Position numbers and translations under genes: made by a program. Positions 50,902 to 59,413 of a DNA stretch of 64,000 nucleotides are shown here, piece by piece. The notes under the pieces are model-generated. The model was not told where the DNA came from. It saw only the letters and a list, made by a program, of their open reading frames with translations, and did no database searches. Position 1 is the stretch's first letter. The number at the start of each line of letters is the position of its first letter. Source of the stretch: Cognatilysobacter terrigena (lineage in GTDB: Bacteria; Pseudomonadota; Gammaproteobacteria; Xanthomonadales; Xanthomonadaceae); contig NZ_SELT01000010.1 in the NCBI RefSeq assembly GCF_004361065.1, positions 1-64,000 of the forward strand. The letters run 5' to 3'.

Positions 50902-51612
50902 GTGACCATTTCCGATTCCCGACCGACTGGCGCGAAGCGCGCCGTCGTCCTTCGGTCCGGCGGCATGGATTCCGCCGTCGTCGTCGCGATCGCGAAGGCG
51001 CAAGGCTTCGATGTGTACGCGCTCAGCGTGCGCTATGGCCAGCGCCATACGTCGGAACTCGATGCCGCCGCGCGCGTCGCCACGTCGCTCGGCGCGGCTG
51101 CGCACAAGACCGTGGTGGTCGACCTCGGCACGATCGGCGGTTCCGCACTCACCGATTCCAGCATCGACGTGCCAACCTCGGGCGACACCGGCAGCGCGAT
51201 CCCGGTGACGTACGTGCCGGCGCGCAACACCATCATGTTGTCGATCGCGCTCGGCTGGGCGGAAGTGCTCGGCGCGAATGACATCTTCTGCGGCGTGAAT
51301 GCGGTCGACTATTCGGGCTATCCAGATTGCCGGCCGGAGTTCGTCGCTGCGTTCGAGCGACTGGCGAACCTCGCGACGAAGGTGGGCGTCGAAGGCGCGG
51401 GGCTGCGCGTGCACGCGCCGCTGCAGTTCATGAGCAAGGCCGACATCGCCCGCGAAGGCGTGCGCCTGGGCGTCGATTTCGGGCTGACCGTCTCGTGCTA
51501 CCAGGCCGACGCGGACGGCCGCGCCTGCGGTGTCTGCGACGCATGCCGCCTGCGCGCGCAGGGCTTCGAAGCGGCCGGTGTTCCGGACCCGACGCGCTAC
51601 GTCGCGGGCTGA
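50902..51612 (+). CDS. queC: 7-cyano-7-deazaguanine synthase
   Basis: ATP-dependent nitrile-forming enzyme that makes preQ0, acting after QueE. It has 236 residues from a GTG, with AGG 6 nt upstream (a TTG at 50896 is also possible). The PP-loop is [16 protein letters not shown]. The zinc site is the C-terminal [10 protein letters not shown] plus the Cys in [30 protein letters not shown] is a further family block. It directly precedes the tRNA-Lys gene. QueD and QueF are not in the window. Confidence 0.95.
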   Translation: MTISDSRPTGAKRAVVLRSGGMDSAVVVAIAKAQGFDVYALSVRYGQRHTSELDAAARVATSLGAAAHKTVVVDLGTIGGSALTDSSIDVPTSGDTGSAIPVTYVPARNTIMLSIALGWAEVLGANDIFCGVNAVDYSGYPDCRPEFVAAFERLANLATKVGVEGAGLRVHAPLQFMSKADIAREGVRLGVDFGLTVSCYQADADGRACGVCDACRLRAQGFEAAGVPDPTRYVAG

Positions 51613-51631
51613 AGGCGGACGGCGTCTGCGG

Positions 51632-51637
51632 TAAGAT
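51632..51637 (+). promoter_or_regulatory. Probable -10 element of the tRNA-Lys gene
   Basis: TAAGAT followed by a GC-rich CGCGCCCCC, the discriminator form typical of stable-RNA promoters under stringent control. The 5' end of the tRNA is 27 nt further on. The -35 region inside the queC end is poor. Confidence 0.4.
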
Positions 51638-51663
51638 CGCGCCCCCGGCGACGCCGGGCCTGT

Positions 51664-51739
51664 GGGTCGTTAGCTCAGTCGGTAGAGCATCGGACTTTTA
51701 ATCCGCTGGTCGATGGTTCGAATCCATCACGACCCACCA
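51664..51739 (+). tRNA. tRNA-Lys (anticodon TTT)
   Basis: 76 nt including an encoded CCA. The acceptor stem GGGTCGT (51664-51670) pairs with ACGACCC (51729-51735), discriminator A then CCA. The D arm is TAGCTCAGTCGGTAGAGC, the anticodon loop has TTT at 51697-51699, and the T arm has GGTTCGAATCC. The sequence is nearly identical to E. coli tRNA-Lys. Confidence 0.98.
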
Positions 51740-52343
51740 TTTTGACGGCGCAGCGTGAGCCGCCGCCTGCGCCGATCTCGGCGGCGAACGACACGTCGGT
51801 AGCTTCCGTGCGACGCGCGCAAGGTGTCGCGCCACGGGCGCTGCCGGTGTCACGGCGTACTTTCCACCGGCGCTGAGGAGCGGCTGCGAGAGAGGCAGCG
51901 GTCGCTCACGACTTGCTCGGCGTGAAGCAGCAGATGTCGGGTGCAGTTCCCCCGCACCGAATGGTGACGCTGTGCTTCGTGGTCGTTGCTGAGGCCAGGA
52001 AAACGTGGGGTGCGGACGCGGCGCAATCCAGTGACCTGCAACCATTGTCGATGCGGTCTCGCGTCGGACAAAAGCCCGGTTACATCCGGAAAAGAGACGT
52101 CGCATCCGACCGGGCGCCAGCTGTGCTTCCGCGAGACAGATGGCTCACATCAGCGTAGCCCGCAGGAGAGTTGGTTGAATGTCCGCGATCGGCCGTTTGC
52201 CGACGTCGCTTGAGGGGCGGGCTCCCTAGTCAGGCCGAGCCGGCGTTGGATCCCTCATGCATCGGTTATGTGTGCCAAGTGAGCAACGGCTGCTGTCGTT
52301 ATTGGCTGCGTCGACGCATGCCCGAAGCGCGCAACCTCGACCG
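51740..52343 (+). other. 604-bp gap after tRNA-Lys, no gene recognised
   Basis: No open frame here looks like a real protein, and no integrase or tRNA repeat is seen. An imperfect inverted pair GGCGCAG...CTGCGCC lies just after the tRNA (about 51748-51774) and could help 3' processing or termination. A repeat-like element is at 52178-52206. This marks the left side of the gene-poor accessory region. Confidence 0.6.
52178..52206. repeat. Degenerate intergenic repeat-like element, copy 1
   Basis: AATGTCCGC, a short centre and GCCGAC resemble the widely dispersed intergenic element with the outline AATGTCCGCTTT-N6-AAAGCGGACATT. This copy is decayed. Two other partial copies lie at 53634 and 57690. 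Confidence 0.35.
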
Positions 52344-53522
52344 CTAAAGGCACTCTTCAAAGATGTCGAGGCCGCGCTGTGCGATCGGGCCGGTCACATT
52401 CAGTGCCGGGAAAAGCATCAGCAGGTTCTCTTCGGCGGACACGAGCAGGCCGCGCTTGCGGCAGGCGTCGCCGATCTTCGTGGCATAGCGTTCGCTCTGG
52501 ACTTCGACGCCGATCGCGACGCCTTTTCCACGCGCCGTGGCGCGACCCTTGAACGCCATCGAGCCGAGCCGGCCAAGAAAATAGTCGCCCATCGCGGTGG
52601 TGTTCTTCAGGAGCCTGGTGCGATGACGCTTCAGGTAGCGAAGGTTGGCCAGTGCGACGGCGACTGCAAGCGGGTGCCACCCATAAGTGGAATAGAGGTT
52701 GACGTCCTTCTTCACCGCCTTCGCGATCTTCGGCGTCGTGATCACCGCACCGAGACCGCCGTAGCCGCCGGTGATCGCCTTGGAGATGCACATGACATCG
52801 GGGTCGAGATCGAAGTGCTCGCAGGCGAAGAGTTTCCCCGTCCTGCCGAAGCCGGTCGCCACTTCGTCGGCGATGAACAGGGTGCCGTAGCGCGAACACA
52901 GGGCGCGGGCGCCGCGCATGAAATCCGTTTCGGGAACGAGCGCGCCGAGGTTGCAGATGATCGGCTCCATAATGAAAGCCGCCACGTTGCGCTTCTTCAA
53001 CAGCGTCTCGAGCTTGCCTAGCGCCTTCAGGTCCAGCGGCGGCGCGATCCTGTGGCAATTCCGCAGGAGGTTCTTGAACGTCTCACGGTGGTCGGATGCA
53101 CCGATGCTCATCGTGCCGATCGAGTTCCCGTGGTAGGCATCGTCGATCGAAACGAACGCGCCACGGCCCGTGTACGCCATAGCGATCTGCAGCGCACCCT
53201 CTACCGATTCCGTACCGCCCGTCGTGCGATAGGACACGGCGAGTTTGCCCGGCGTGATCCCCGCAAGCATCTCCGCGAGTTGCGCCCAAGGGCGATACAG
53301 ATAATCGGGATGCACGTAGTCGGGGCCGTCGAACGAGCGCGCAGCCGCGCGAAGCTCGGTGTTGCCCCAGCCGAGGTTCCCGACACACCACCCCATCATG
53401 AAGTCGATGTACCGGCGGCCGCGAGCGTCAATGAGCTGGCTGTCGGCCGAATCGCCCACGACGACGTCCTTGGCCTCGCCGTGACGTCCGAAATACCTGC
53501 TGTCGAGCTCGCGGAGATTCAT
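52344..53522 (-). CDS. PLP-dependent class III aminotransferase
   Basis: A 392-residue fold-type I enzyme of the ornithine/GABA/glutamate-semialdehyde aminotransferase group. The substrate-phosphate loop is TTGGTESVEGAL (about 100-111), the pyridine Asp is D219 in FIADEVATGFGRTG, and the PLP Lys is K248 in CISKAITGGYGGLG. GWHPLAVAVALANL and ARGKGVAIGVEV lie in the C-terminal half. The ATG at 53522 follows GGAGG by 4 nt; the longer open frame lacks a site. No pathway partner is next to it, so the amino donor and acceptor are unknown. It is the first coding gene after the tRNA. Confidence 0.85.
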   Translation of the reverse strand: MNLRELDSRYFGRHGEAKDVVVGDSADSQLIDARGRRYIDFMMGWCVGNLGWGNTELRAAARSFDGPDYVHPDYLYRPWAQLAEMLAGITPGKLAVSYRTTGGTESVEGALQIAMAYTGRGAFVSIDDAYHGNSIGTMSIGASDHRETFKNLLRNCHRIAPPLDLKALGKLETLLKKRNVAAFIMEPIICNLGALVPETDFMRGARALCSRYGTLFIADEVATGFGRTGKLFACEHFDLDPDVMCISKAITGGYGGLGAVITTPKIAKAVKKDVNLYSTYGWHPLAVAVALANLRYLKRHRTRLLKNTTAMGDYFLGRLGSMAFKGRATARGKGVAIGVEVQSERYATKIGDACRKRGLLVSAEENLLMLFPALNVTGPIAQRGLDIFEECL

Positions 53523-53633
53523 GGGGCCTCCAGTCGCGACAGCGTGCTCCGAGGCGAATGAACGCGACGCCGAGGTACCCGTGGGCGCGGCGGCTCGCGG
53601 CAAGCTTCAGCGGCAGTGGACAGAGCCAGCTGT

Positions 53634-53655
53634 TACTGGCCGAAAGCGGACGCGA
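53634..53655. repeat. Degenerate intergenic repeat-like element, copy 2
   Basis: Half of the outline described for copy 1: GGCCGAAAGCGGAC, with the 5' half mostly lost. It lies in the 217-bp gap between the aminotransferase and the small secreted protein gene. Confidence 0.3.
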
Positions 53656-53739
53656 CCCTCAATGGCAAGGCGGTCAGAGCCGAGCGGAGTCGGCGGTCAA
53701 CAGCATCCATGGACGCGACCCGGACAACGCAACTCCTGC

Positions 53740-54144
53740 TCAATCGCCTTGGCGAAGGCTGAGCGCGACTTCGTTATCGCGGTCCTGCCGCGTGCTGAGG
53801 CGATTCCCGGAGGGGAAGGCGGTCAAGGTCTCGATGTGGCTGACCGCGGACTGGTTCGTGGAAGCCGTGTACGTCGCTTCGATCTGCACCGGGACCCTGG
53901 TGCGAACGAGTAGTGCGCGATCGGCCACGCTCAGCTTGGCCCACATGCCGGGCGGCAGACAGATGCGCCGCATTCCATAGTTGCCGGGCATCTGCTCATG
54001 GACGCACTGAAGTTTCGCGTCTGCGGCGGCAACTGGTTTGGAGTCGCTGGTTGAGGCTGCTAATTCCTCCAGCGCCTGTGGGCTCGCGTTAGCCGTTGCG
54101 AGAAGGGCACCCCAAATCAGGGTCGTCGCGATCGCTGCTTTCAT
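53740..54144 (-). CDS. Small exported protein of unknown function
   Basis: I do not recognise this 134-residue protein. It starts MKAAIATTLIWGALLATANA, a signal peptide ending ANA-SP, after an AGGTGT site. The mature part holds two Cys (LQCVHEQMPGNYGMRRICLP) that could form a disulfide, then a Val/Thr-rich part (VRTRVPVQIEATYTAS) and a polar C-terminus. It is probably periplasmic. It is not clearly in an operon: gaps of over 200 bp lie on both sides. Confidence 0.65.
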   Translation of the reverse strand: MKAAIATTLIWGALLATANASPQALEELAASTSDSKPVAAADAKLQCVHEQMPGNYGMRRICLPPGMWAKLSVADRALLVRTRVPVQIEATYTASTNQSAVSHIETLTAFPSGNRLSTRQDRDNEVALSLRQGD

Positions 54145-54420
54145 ATCCACACCTGTCGGCTGCACGGTGGAGATACCGTCGCACTCAGTGAACGCTCTGC
54201 CTCGTGTGTTTCGTTACTCAGCGAAAGACATAGGGGAAATTCGATCTTTCGGACAGTGGATCGACGTAACGGCGAAACCTCTGCGCAACCAGCATTAGCA
54301 GACGTTTGATTGCTATCGGCAAATCCGACGGCCGAAGTGCGTCGCATTCTTTGACGAAGCGTGACACCGGCTCATCGGTCGCGTCCTGCGCATCCAGCGC
54401 GCCGTTAGCAGGGCAGCCCC

Positions 54421-55314
54421 TCAACTCGCATTCGCTATCGCGTTAGCGATTACGGCCGCGACGCGCGGCAAGGCTTGCGATGAATTGCGATACGACATGA
54501 ACACTTCGTCGGGTGGTATCCGCCAGTCCGGCAGAACCCGCACGAGTAGATGACCTTTGGCCCGTTCCGCGAGCGATACCGGCAGAAGGCCGATGCCTCC
54601 GCCGGCGGCGACGGCATCCAGGGCAGCGCCGTAGCTGTCCGTCAGGAGGCGCGGTGCGCGCGAGAGGTACGTCGCCCAGGCGCCCCCGGCGTCGGAATCG
54701 CCTGTGGCCAAGCCGCTGGACCTCGGTCCGGCAATCAGCGAATGAACAGCCAGGTCGCGAACGTCTTCAAGCCTGTGGCGGCGCTCGAAATATGCAACCG
54801 AGCCGTACAACCCGTACTCGATTTGCATCAGCTTTCGGCTTGTCCATCCGCGTGGCGAAAATGGTTCGCAGGTAAACAAGACATCGGTGCGACGCGGGGG
54901 CGAGGCCCCATGTCGCAAAGCCCGTATCTCAATGACGAGCAGCGGGCAGCGCGATGTCAGCCCGCCGAACCACTCCCCCAGAGGCAACACGGTTTCGTCG
55001 AGCGCCGACGCGACAACGACTCGTCCCGATTGCAGCGGATTCTGCTTGCCCAGGGCGGCCGACAGGTTGCCCGTCGCGGTGACGACGTCGGTTACGAGCT
55101 CCTCGATCGCCAGGCCTTCATCGGTCAACTCGCAGACTCGGCCACGAGTCTTGAACAGCGGGACCTGGCTCTCCCGTTCCAGATGGCGCAGCGCGGCCAG
55201 CACCGTAACTTTCGGTACATCCAACGCGACCGAGGCCTTCGCGACGCTCCCAAGCCGAGCCACCGCGAGGAACAGCTGGAGATGCGTAAACGTCGTGGAA
55301 TCGGGAGGAAGCAT
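54421..55314 (-). CDS. LysR-family transcriptional regulator
   Basis: A 297-residue regulator: N-terminal winged HTH (FTHLQLFLAVARLGSVAKAS, VTVLAALRHLERE, PLFKTRG) and a periplasmic-binding-like effector domain (about 90-295). Ligand unknown. LysR genes usually sit divergent from a target; here both neighbours lie on the same strand, with a 276-bp gap downstream and a 574-bp gap upstream. The HTH helix VALDVPKVTVLAAL is less canonical than in CbbR/BenM types. Confidence 0.88.
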   Translation of the reverse strand: MLPPDSTTFTHLQLFLAVARLGSVAKASVALDVPKVTVLAALRHLERESQVPLFKTRGRVCELTDEGLAIEELVTDVVTATGNLSAALGKQNPLQSGRVVVASALDETVLPLGEWFGGLTSRCPLLVIEIRALRHGASPPRRTDVLFTCEPFSPRGWTSRKLMQIEYGLYGSVAYFERRHRLEDVRDLAVHSLIAGPRSSGLATGDSDAGGAWATYLSRAPRLLTDSYGAALDAVAAGGGIGLLPVSLAERAKGHLLVRVLPDWRIPPDEVFMSYRNSSQALPRVAAVIANAIANAS

Positions 55315-55888
55315 CTAGCCGCCCCCAATACCCGACGCCGCAGGCGCACGTCCGTGCAGCACAAACGCTGCCTGCGCGTGTCCGCGTCTGATCTTCCCTG
55401 CGTCGTGGTCGTCCATAAGTTCTCTATTCGAGTCGACCGATCGTCCTGATCACGTCGGATGGATGCGTGGGGAAGTCGAACGGTTTAAGCGGGCGATTCG
55501 TTACGTCTGCCGGCTTGCAGCCTGCTTCAGGCGACGGTAACTGGGTGCGTGCTGTTAGTCGCTCAACTTTCGACCTACGGAAGATTCGATCGTTCGTGTG
55601 CCCGACACCTTCCACGACGGGGCAACGGGCGGCTGAATGCGCCGGCTATGCCCGTGCAGCTCGGCTTATCCCCTTCTTCGGGCGCAGCGGCGGTGTAAGC
55701 GGGCGGTGAGCTGGCGGTCGCTCACTGCGAACCCGAGCAGGGCGACTGCAGCCCGCATAGTGCCGCCTTGCGAATACTCTCGCGATGACCCGCTTCGCGA
55801 CAAAGCGAGCGCCTGATAGCTCGCACAGCATGTTTCCCACCGGCCGTCGCGGACTGTGTGCAACGTCCGCGACGGCCGACAGCGGGCA
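55315..55888 (-). other. 574-bp gap, no convincing gene
   Basis: Several short frames cross here on both strands but none has a usable start, a ribosome site or familiar protein character. One minus-strand frame (about 55666-55950) contains LLGFAVSDRQLTARL, which resembles translated non-coding repeat DNA rather than protein. The lysR promoter should lie in the right end nearest 55314. No terminator stem was confirmed. Confidence 0.5.
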
Positions 55889-57517
55889 TCAGTCTTCCAC
55901 CCGTTCGCCCAGCCCTTGTTTGTCCAAGTGCAGGATCCGTTCTGCACCAATGGCTTTCAGGAACCGTGAGTCGTGGCTGACGACGACCAGCGCCCCCTCG
56001 TAGTTCAGCAGGGACTGTTCGAGCTCACGGATCGATGTGAGGTCGAGATTGTTTGTCGGCTCGTCCACCAGCAGGAGTTGCGGCGGCAGATCGGCATGCA
56101 GCACGCACGCCAGAGTCGCCCGAACGCGCTCGCCTCCCGATAGAGCGGCCGCCGGCAATTGCATGCGGTCGCCGCGGAACCCCAAGCGCGCCAGGATGTC
56201 GGCGCGTTCCTGGTCGGATAGCGCCGAGGCAGCGCGCGAAAAGTTCTCCGTAACGGACAGGGTAGGTATCAGCTGGTCGAGTTGCTGGCTGAGGTACGCC
56301 ACGCGGCGAGTACTGATGCGCCGCTCACCTGACGTCGGCGCCAGATCGCCGGCCATGACACGAAGCAACGTGGTTTTGCCTGCGCCGTTGTCGCCGGTGA
56401 GCGCGAGTCGCTCGGGACCGCGGATCGTGAGCGTCACGCCGCGCTCCTCCCAGAGCATGCGTTCGTGAGTACGGATTCGAGCGCGCTCGAGCGTTAGAAC
56501 GTGCTGTGTAGGACCCACGCGCGGCGCAGGAAGCGCAAAGCTCGGCGTGGTGGACGTGCGAGCGTCGTGTTGAGCCCGATGCAGGGCGTCGCGCGCCTGC
56601 TCGATGCGCGAGCTGTGCGCTCCCGCAACCTTACCCGCGGACACCTCCGCACGACGGGCCCGCCCGCCGGCAACGATCCTCGGCAGGCCCGCGTCAGGGA
56701 GCGCGCGAGCGGCCGACGCTGCCCGACGTTCGGCTCGTTCGCGAGCGTTCTGCAGCGCTCTCTGTTCGCGTCGCAGCTCCTTACGCAGGTGTTGTTCGCG
56801 ACCTTCCGCGGCGGCTCGCTCGAGTCGGGCGGCTGTCTCGTAAGTGGTGAAGCCTCCGCTGACCATCCAGACGGAACCGGTTCGCAATTCGGCGATCTGC
56901 TCCATGTCGTCCAGCAGGTCGCGGTCGTGGCTCGCGACAACGAGACAGCCGCGGAATGCGTGCAGTACATCCCGCAGCGCTTGGCGCCGCGTGCGATCGA
57001 GGTGGTTGGTCGGCTCATCCAATAGCAGCACGTCAGGGCGCCGCAGAAGCCGCCCCGCCAGCGCAATCACCGCGACCTCGCCGCCGCTCAGTGTCTCGGT
57101 TGATCGTTGCGGATGAACGTCGTGCAGGTCGAACTGCGCGAGAAGTGCTGCGATGCGATCCCGCAGATCCCAATGGCCATCCGCGTGTTCAAACGTCGCG
57201 GGATCCGTGCTGCCGGCCAGTACGGCGTCGACCGCACGCAACGCATGGTCGACGCCCATGAGCTCCGCAACCGTGCCGCCGGCCTGCACCGTCGACTGTT
57301 GCGGCAGGTAGCCGAGTGTTCCTCGTACTTCGATCGAGCCCGACTGCGGTGTCACGCGCCCCGACAGCAGGGCCAGCAACGTGCTCTTACCGGCGCCATT
57401 GGGCGCGACGAGACCGGTGCGGGAGGCGCGGAGATTGAATGACAAGCCGGCGAAGACGGGTGTCCCGTCCGGCCACGAAAACGAAAGTCCCGCGACGCGA
57501 ATGCGTGCATCGGACAT
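55889..57517 (-). CDS. ABC-F protein, possible ribosome-protection antibiotic resistance factor
   Basis: A 542-residue ABC-F ATPase distinct from YheS. NBD1: Walker A APNGAGKST (about 38-46), signature LSGGEVAVIALAG, Walker B VLLLDEPTNHLD. NBD2: GDNGAGKTT, LSGGERVRATLA, LLLVDEPTNNLD. The linker between the domains (about 255-370) is long, helical and rich in Arg, Ala and Glu (RREQRALQNARERAERRAAS), as in the antibiotic-resistance ABC-F proteins. The ATG at 57517 follows AGGAGG. No membrane helices. The drug class cannot be read from sequence. Confidence 0.85.
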   Translation of the reverse strand: MSDARIRVAGLSFSWPDGTPVFAGLSFNLRASRTGLVAPNGAGKSTLLALLSGRVTPQSGSIEVRGTLGYLPQQSTVQAGGTVAELMGVDHALRAVDAVLAGSTDPATFEHADGHWDLRDRIAALLAQFDLHDVHPQRSTETLSGGEVAVIALAGRLLRRPDVLLLDEPTNHLDRTRRQALRDVLHAFRGCLVVASHDRDLLDDMEQIAELRTGSVWMVSGGFTTYETAARLERAAAEGREQHLRKELRREQRALQNARERAERRAASAARALPDAGLPRIVAGGRARRAEVSAGKVAGAHSSRIEQARDALHRAQHDARTSTTPSFALPAPRVGPTQHVLTLERARIRTHERMLWEERGVTLTIRGPERLALTGDNGAGKTTLLRVMAGDLAPTSGERRISTRRVAYLSQQLDQLIPTLSVTENFSRAASALSDQERADILARLGFRGDRMQLPAAALSGGERVRATLACVLHADLPPQLLLVDEPTNNLDLTSIRELEQSLLNYEGALVVVSHDSRFLKAIGAERILHLDKQGLGERVED

Positions 57518-57689
57518 GGGTTCCTCCTGGTCGCCCTGAAGGGCGATCGGCAGACGACGCGCCCGTTGGACGGGCGGCTCATTGCGATTCAGGGGAACTG
57601 GTCGATCACACGTCCGGAGAAGCTCAGTGGCTGCGGCGAATGTGAATTGTCCCAGATGCGCCAGCCGCGCGGCTGAACGACGCGCGGGT

Positions 57690-57718
57690 GACGTCCGCTT
57701 CCGACCCAACGCAGACAC
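57690..57718. repeat. Degenerate intergenic repeat-like element, copy 3
   Basis: GACGTCCGCTTCCGACCCAA followed by CGCAGACAC resembles the dispersed intergenic element outlined for copy 1, with both arms kept in part (GTCCGC and GCAGAC). It explains why upstream frames here translate to peptides such as MSALGRKRT, known from non-coding repeats. Confidence 0.45.
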
Positions 57719-57779
57719 CGACTGGCGGCCGCACCCGCCAGTGGTCGATGATGCGGCTTCTCACCCGTCGGTGCGCTCG

Positions 57780-57842
57780 ATGCAACGCCCCATACTTATC
57801 GCCGCATTGACGGCAGGTTTGCTGTCCGCCGGCGCCTGCTAG
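57780..57842 (+). pseudogene. Possible lipoprotein signal-peptide remnant
   Basis: ATG at 57780 encodes 20 residues, MQRPILIAALTAGLLSAGAC, then TAG. The peptide has a lipobox-like ending (LSAGAC) but nothing after the Cys. It may be the stump of a lost lipoprotein gene, or chance. The same frame continues into the antiporter fragment after the stop. Confidence 0.25.
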
Positions 57843-57881
57843 CGATCCAATGACGCGAGCGGCGCGCATCTCGGCCCAAGC

Positions 57882-58212
57882 TTGATCCCGATCATCGCGT
57901 TGGTCCTGGCGGTCGGGGTCTTTAAGTTCCTGCGCATGCCCGCAGCGATGGGTTATCTGCTCGCCGGGCTCGCGATCGGGCCGCATGGGTCGGGGCTCTT
58001 CGTCGCCGGCGACGACACCCGCTTCCTGGCGGAACTCGGCCTCGTGTTCCTGATGTTGATGGTGGGCCTGGAGTTTTCTCTGCCGAGATTGCTGGGACTT
58101 GCGGACTAGGCGTTGCTGCTCTGCGGCATGTCCCAGGCCGAAGCCGGACAGGTGATCACGACGCTCCGTGCGGAACTCGATTCGGAATTGCGCGAATGCG
58201 TCGGCGTCTGAC
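57882..58212 (+). pseudogene. Fragment of a CPA2 (KefB-type) antiporter gene
   Basis: From 57882 the frame reads IPIIALVLAVGVFKFLRMPA, then AAMGYLLAGLAIGPHGSGLF and FLMLMVGLEFSLPRLLGLAD. This is the first two helices and the family motif of a CPA2 antiporter, compare LVGYLIAGVLMGPF at 28531-30195. A TAG at 58107 ends it after about 75 residues instead of over 500. The frame after the stop runs to 58212 and could be a distant 3' piece left by an internal deletion; that part is uncertain. There is no Shine-Dalgarno. Confidence 0.6.
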
Positions 58213-58292
58213 ATCGCACTTGCTTGCGCGCTATTGACGATCGTCAAGGCGAAGCACACATGGCGACCCTAGCTTGGACTCGGAGGTGTCCC

Positions 58293-58925
58293 ATGCTCAG
58301 CGATTCTTCAACGCGCGCGGCCGAGACCGAGTCGCTCAGCGCCGGTCTTGCGGGCGACTGGTTGCTTGTCGCCATTCGCGGGCTGGCCGCCGTGGCCTTC
58401 GGCCTGATCGCATTCTGGTCGCCCGCGGCAATGATGCTGGCCGTCGCATTGCTCTTCGCAGCGTACAGCCTCGTCGACGGCATCTTGAACATCGTGCTGG
58501 GCGTGCGTGGCATCCGCGTCGCGAAGGGATCGCACCAACCGCGTGCGCGCTGGGGCTGGATCGTTGCCAACGGACTGTTGGGCATCGCGGTGGCCATTCT
58601 CGTCGCGCTGTGGCCGGGCCTGACCGTGTTGGCCTTCGTCTTCATTTTCGGCGTATGGGCGCTGGTCTCGGGCGGGCTTTCGCTTGCAGCTGCGATGAGG
58701 CTCAACAAGGCGCATGGCCGCTGGCTGATGGCGCTGAGTGGAGTGTGGTCGGTGGCATGCGGCCTGCTGTTTTGCGTGGCGCCGTTGGTCGGCGCGGTCG
58801 TGCTCGCGTGGTGGCTGGGTGCGTACTCGCTGCTGTTCGGTGTCGCGCTGTTGGCATTGGCTTTTCGGCTCAGGAAGCAGCGCGATTACGACCGTGCTGC
58901 CGCCGTCGCTTCGATACCCACTTGA
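58293..58925 (+). CDS. HdeD-family (DUF308) membrane protein
   Basis: A 210-residue protein with six predicted helices in three hairpins, including LLVAIRGLAAVAFGLIAFW, GLLGIAVAILVALWPGL and VLAWWLGAYSLLFGVALLAL. HdeD of E. coli contributes to acid resistance at high cell density; the role here is inferred from the family only. The ATG at 58293 follows GGAGGT by 5 nt, better than the upstream candidates. The peroxiredoxin gene starts 9 bp after its stop, so they are cotranscribed. Confidence 0.86.
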   Translation: MLSDSSTRAAETESLSAGLAGDWLLVAIRGLAAVAFGLIAFWSPAAMMLAVALLFAAYSLVDGILNIVLGVRGIRVAKGSHQPRARWGWIVANGLLGIAVAILVALWPGLTVLAFVFIFGVWALVSGGLSLAAAMRLNKAHGRWLMALSGVWSVACGLLFCVAPLVGAVVLAWWLGAYSLLFGVALLALAFRLRKQRDYDRAAAVASIPT

Positions 58926-58934
58926 GGACGCACC

Positions 58935-59411
58935 ATGTCGACGATTCTCGCTGCAGGCGCCCGGGCGCCAGCGTTCAAGCTCCACGTTACGCCGGACCAG
59001 TTGCTCTCGTTGGACGAGCTCCTGGGCAAACGCATCGTGATTGCTTTCTACCCGGCGGACTGGAGCCCGGTCTGCGGCGATCAGATGGCGCTCTACAACC
59101 AGGTGCTGCCGGAATTTCGCAGCCGCGGTGCCGACGTCATCGGAATCTCGGTGGATGGTGCGTGGTGTCACCAGGCGTTCGCACAGGCGAGAAATTTGCA
59201 CTTTCCCCTGCTCGCGGACTTCGAGCCGAAAGGCGAGGTGGCACGCGCGTACGGCGCCTACCGAACGTCTGAAGGCGTTTGCGACCGAGCGCTGTTCGTC
59301 ATCGACGAGAAGGGGACGATCGCCTGGAGCTACTGCTCACCGATCGCGGTGAACCCCGGCGTCGACGGAGTCCTGGATGCCCTGGACGCAATGCCGAAGA
59401 TTGGAGAATAG
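58935..59411 (+). CDS. Peroxiredoxin (AhpC/TSA, AhpE/Bcp-like)
   Basis: A 158-residue thiol peroxidase. The peroxidatic Cys is C47 in FYPADWSPVCGDQM, with Ser in the usual Thr place of the PxxxTxxC motif. Other Cys are near 76, 114 and 132, any of which could be the resolving residue. VIGISVDGAWCHQAF and HFPLLADFEPKGEVARAYGA are standard blocks. It is soluble and probably cytosolic. It sits between HdeD-like and DsbA-like genes, with a 2-bp gap to the latter, forming a redox-stress operon. Confidence 0.9.
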   Translation: MSTILAAGARAPAFKLHVTPDQLLSLDELLGKRIVIAFYPADWSPVCGDQMALYNQVLPEFRSRGADVIGISVDGAWCHQAFAQARNLHFPLLADFEPKGEVARAYGAYRTSEGVCDRALFVIDEKGTIAWSYCSPIAVNPGVDGVLDALDAMPKIGE

Positions 59412-59413
59412 AG

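Larger units (their letters stand above)
57518..57881 (-). other. 364-bp gap upstream of the ABC-F gene
   Basis: Holds the upstream region of the ABC-F gene, a repeat-like element (57690-57718) and a short plus-strand frame at 57780-57842 that encodes a signal-peptide-like MQRPILIAALTAGLLSAGAC and stops at once. The last may be a lipoprotein remnant. No intact gene is seen. Confidence 0.5.

Noticed and set aside
51740-52343. Prophage or integrative element attached at tRNA-Lys
   Set aside because: No integrase, no duplicated tRNA 3' end and no phage gene are visible, so only the border idea is kept as a finding.
55666-55950. 94-codon minus-strand frame upstream of lysR and overlapping the ABC-F end
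   Set aside because: Contains peptide strings familiar from translated non-coding DNA and has no start signal.
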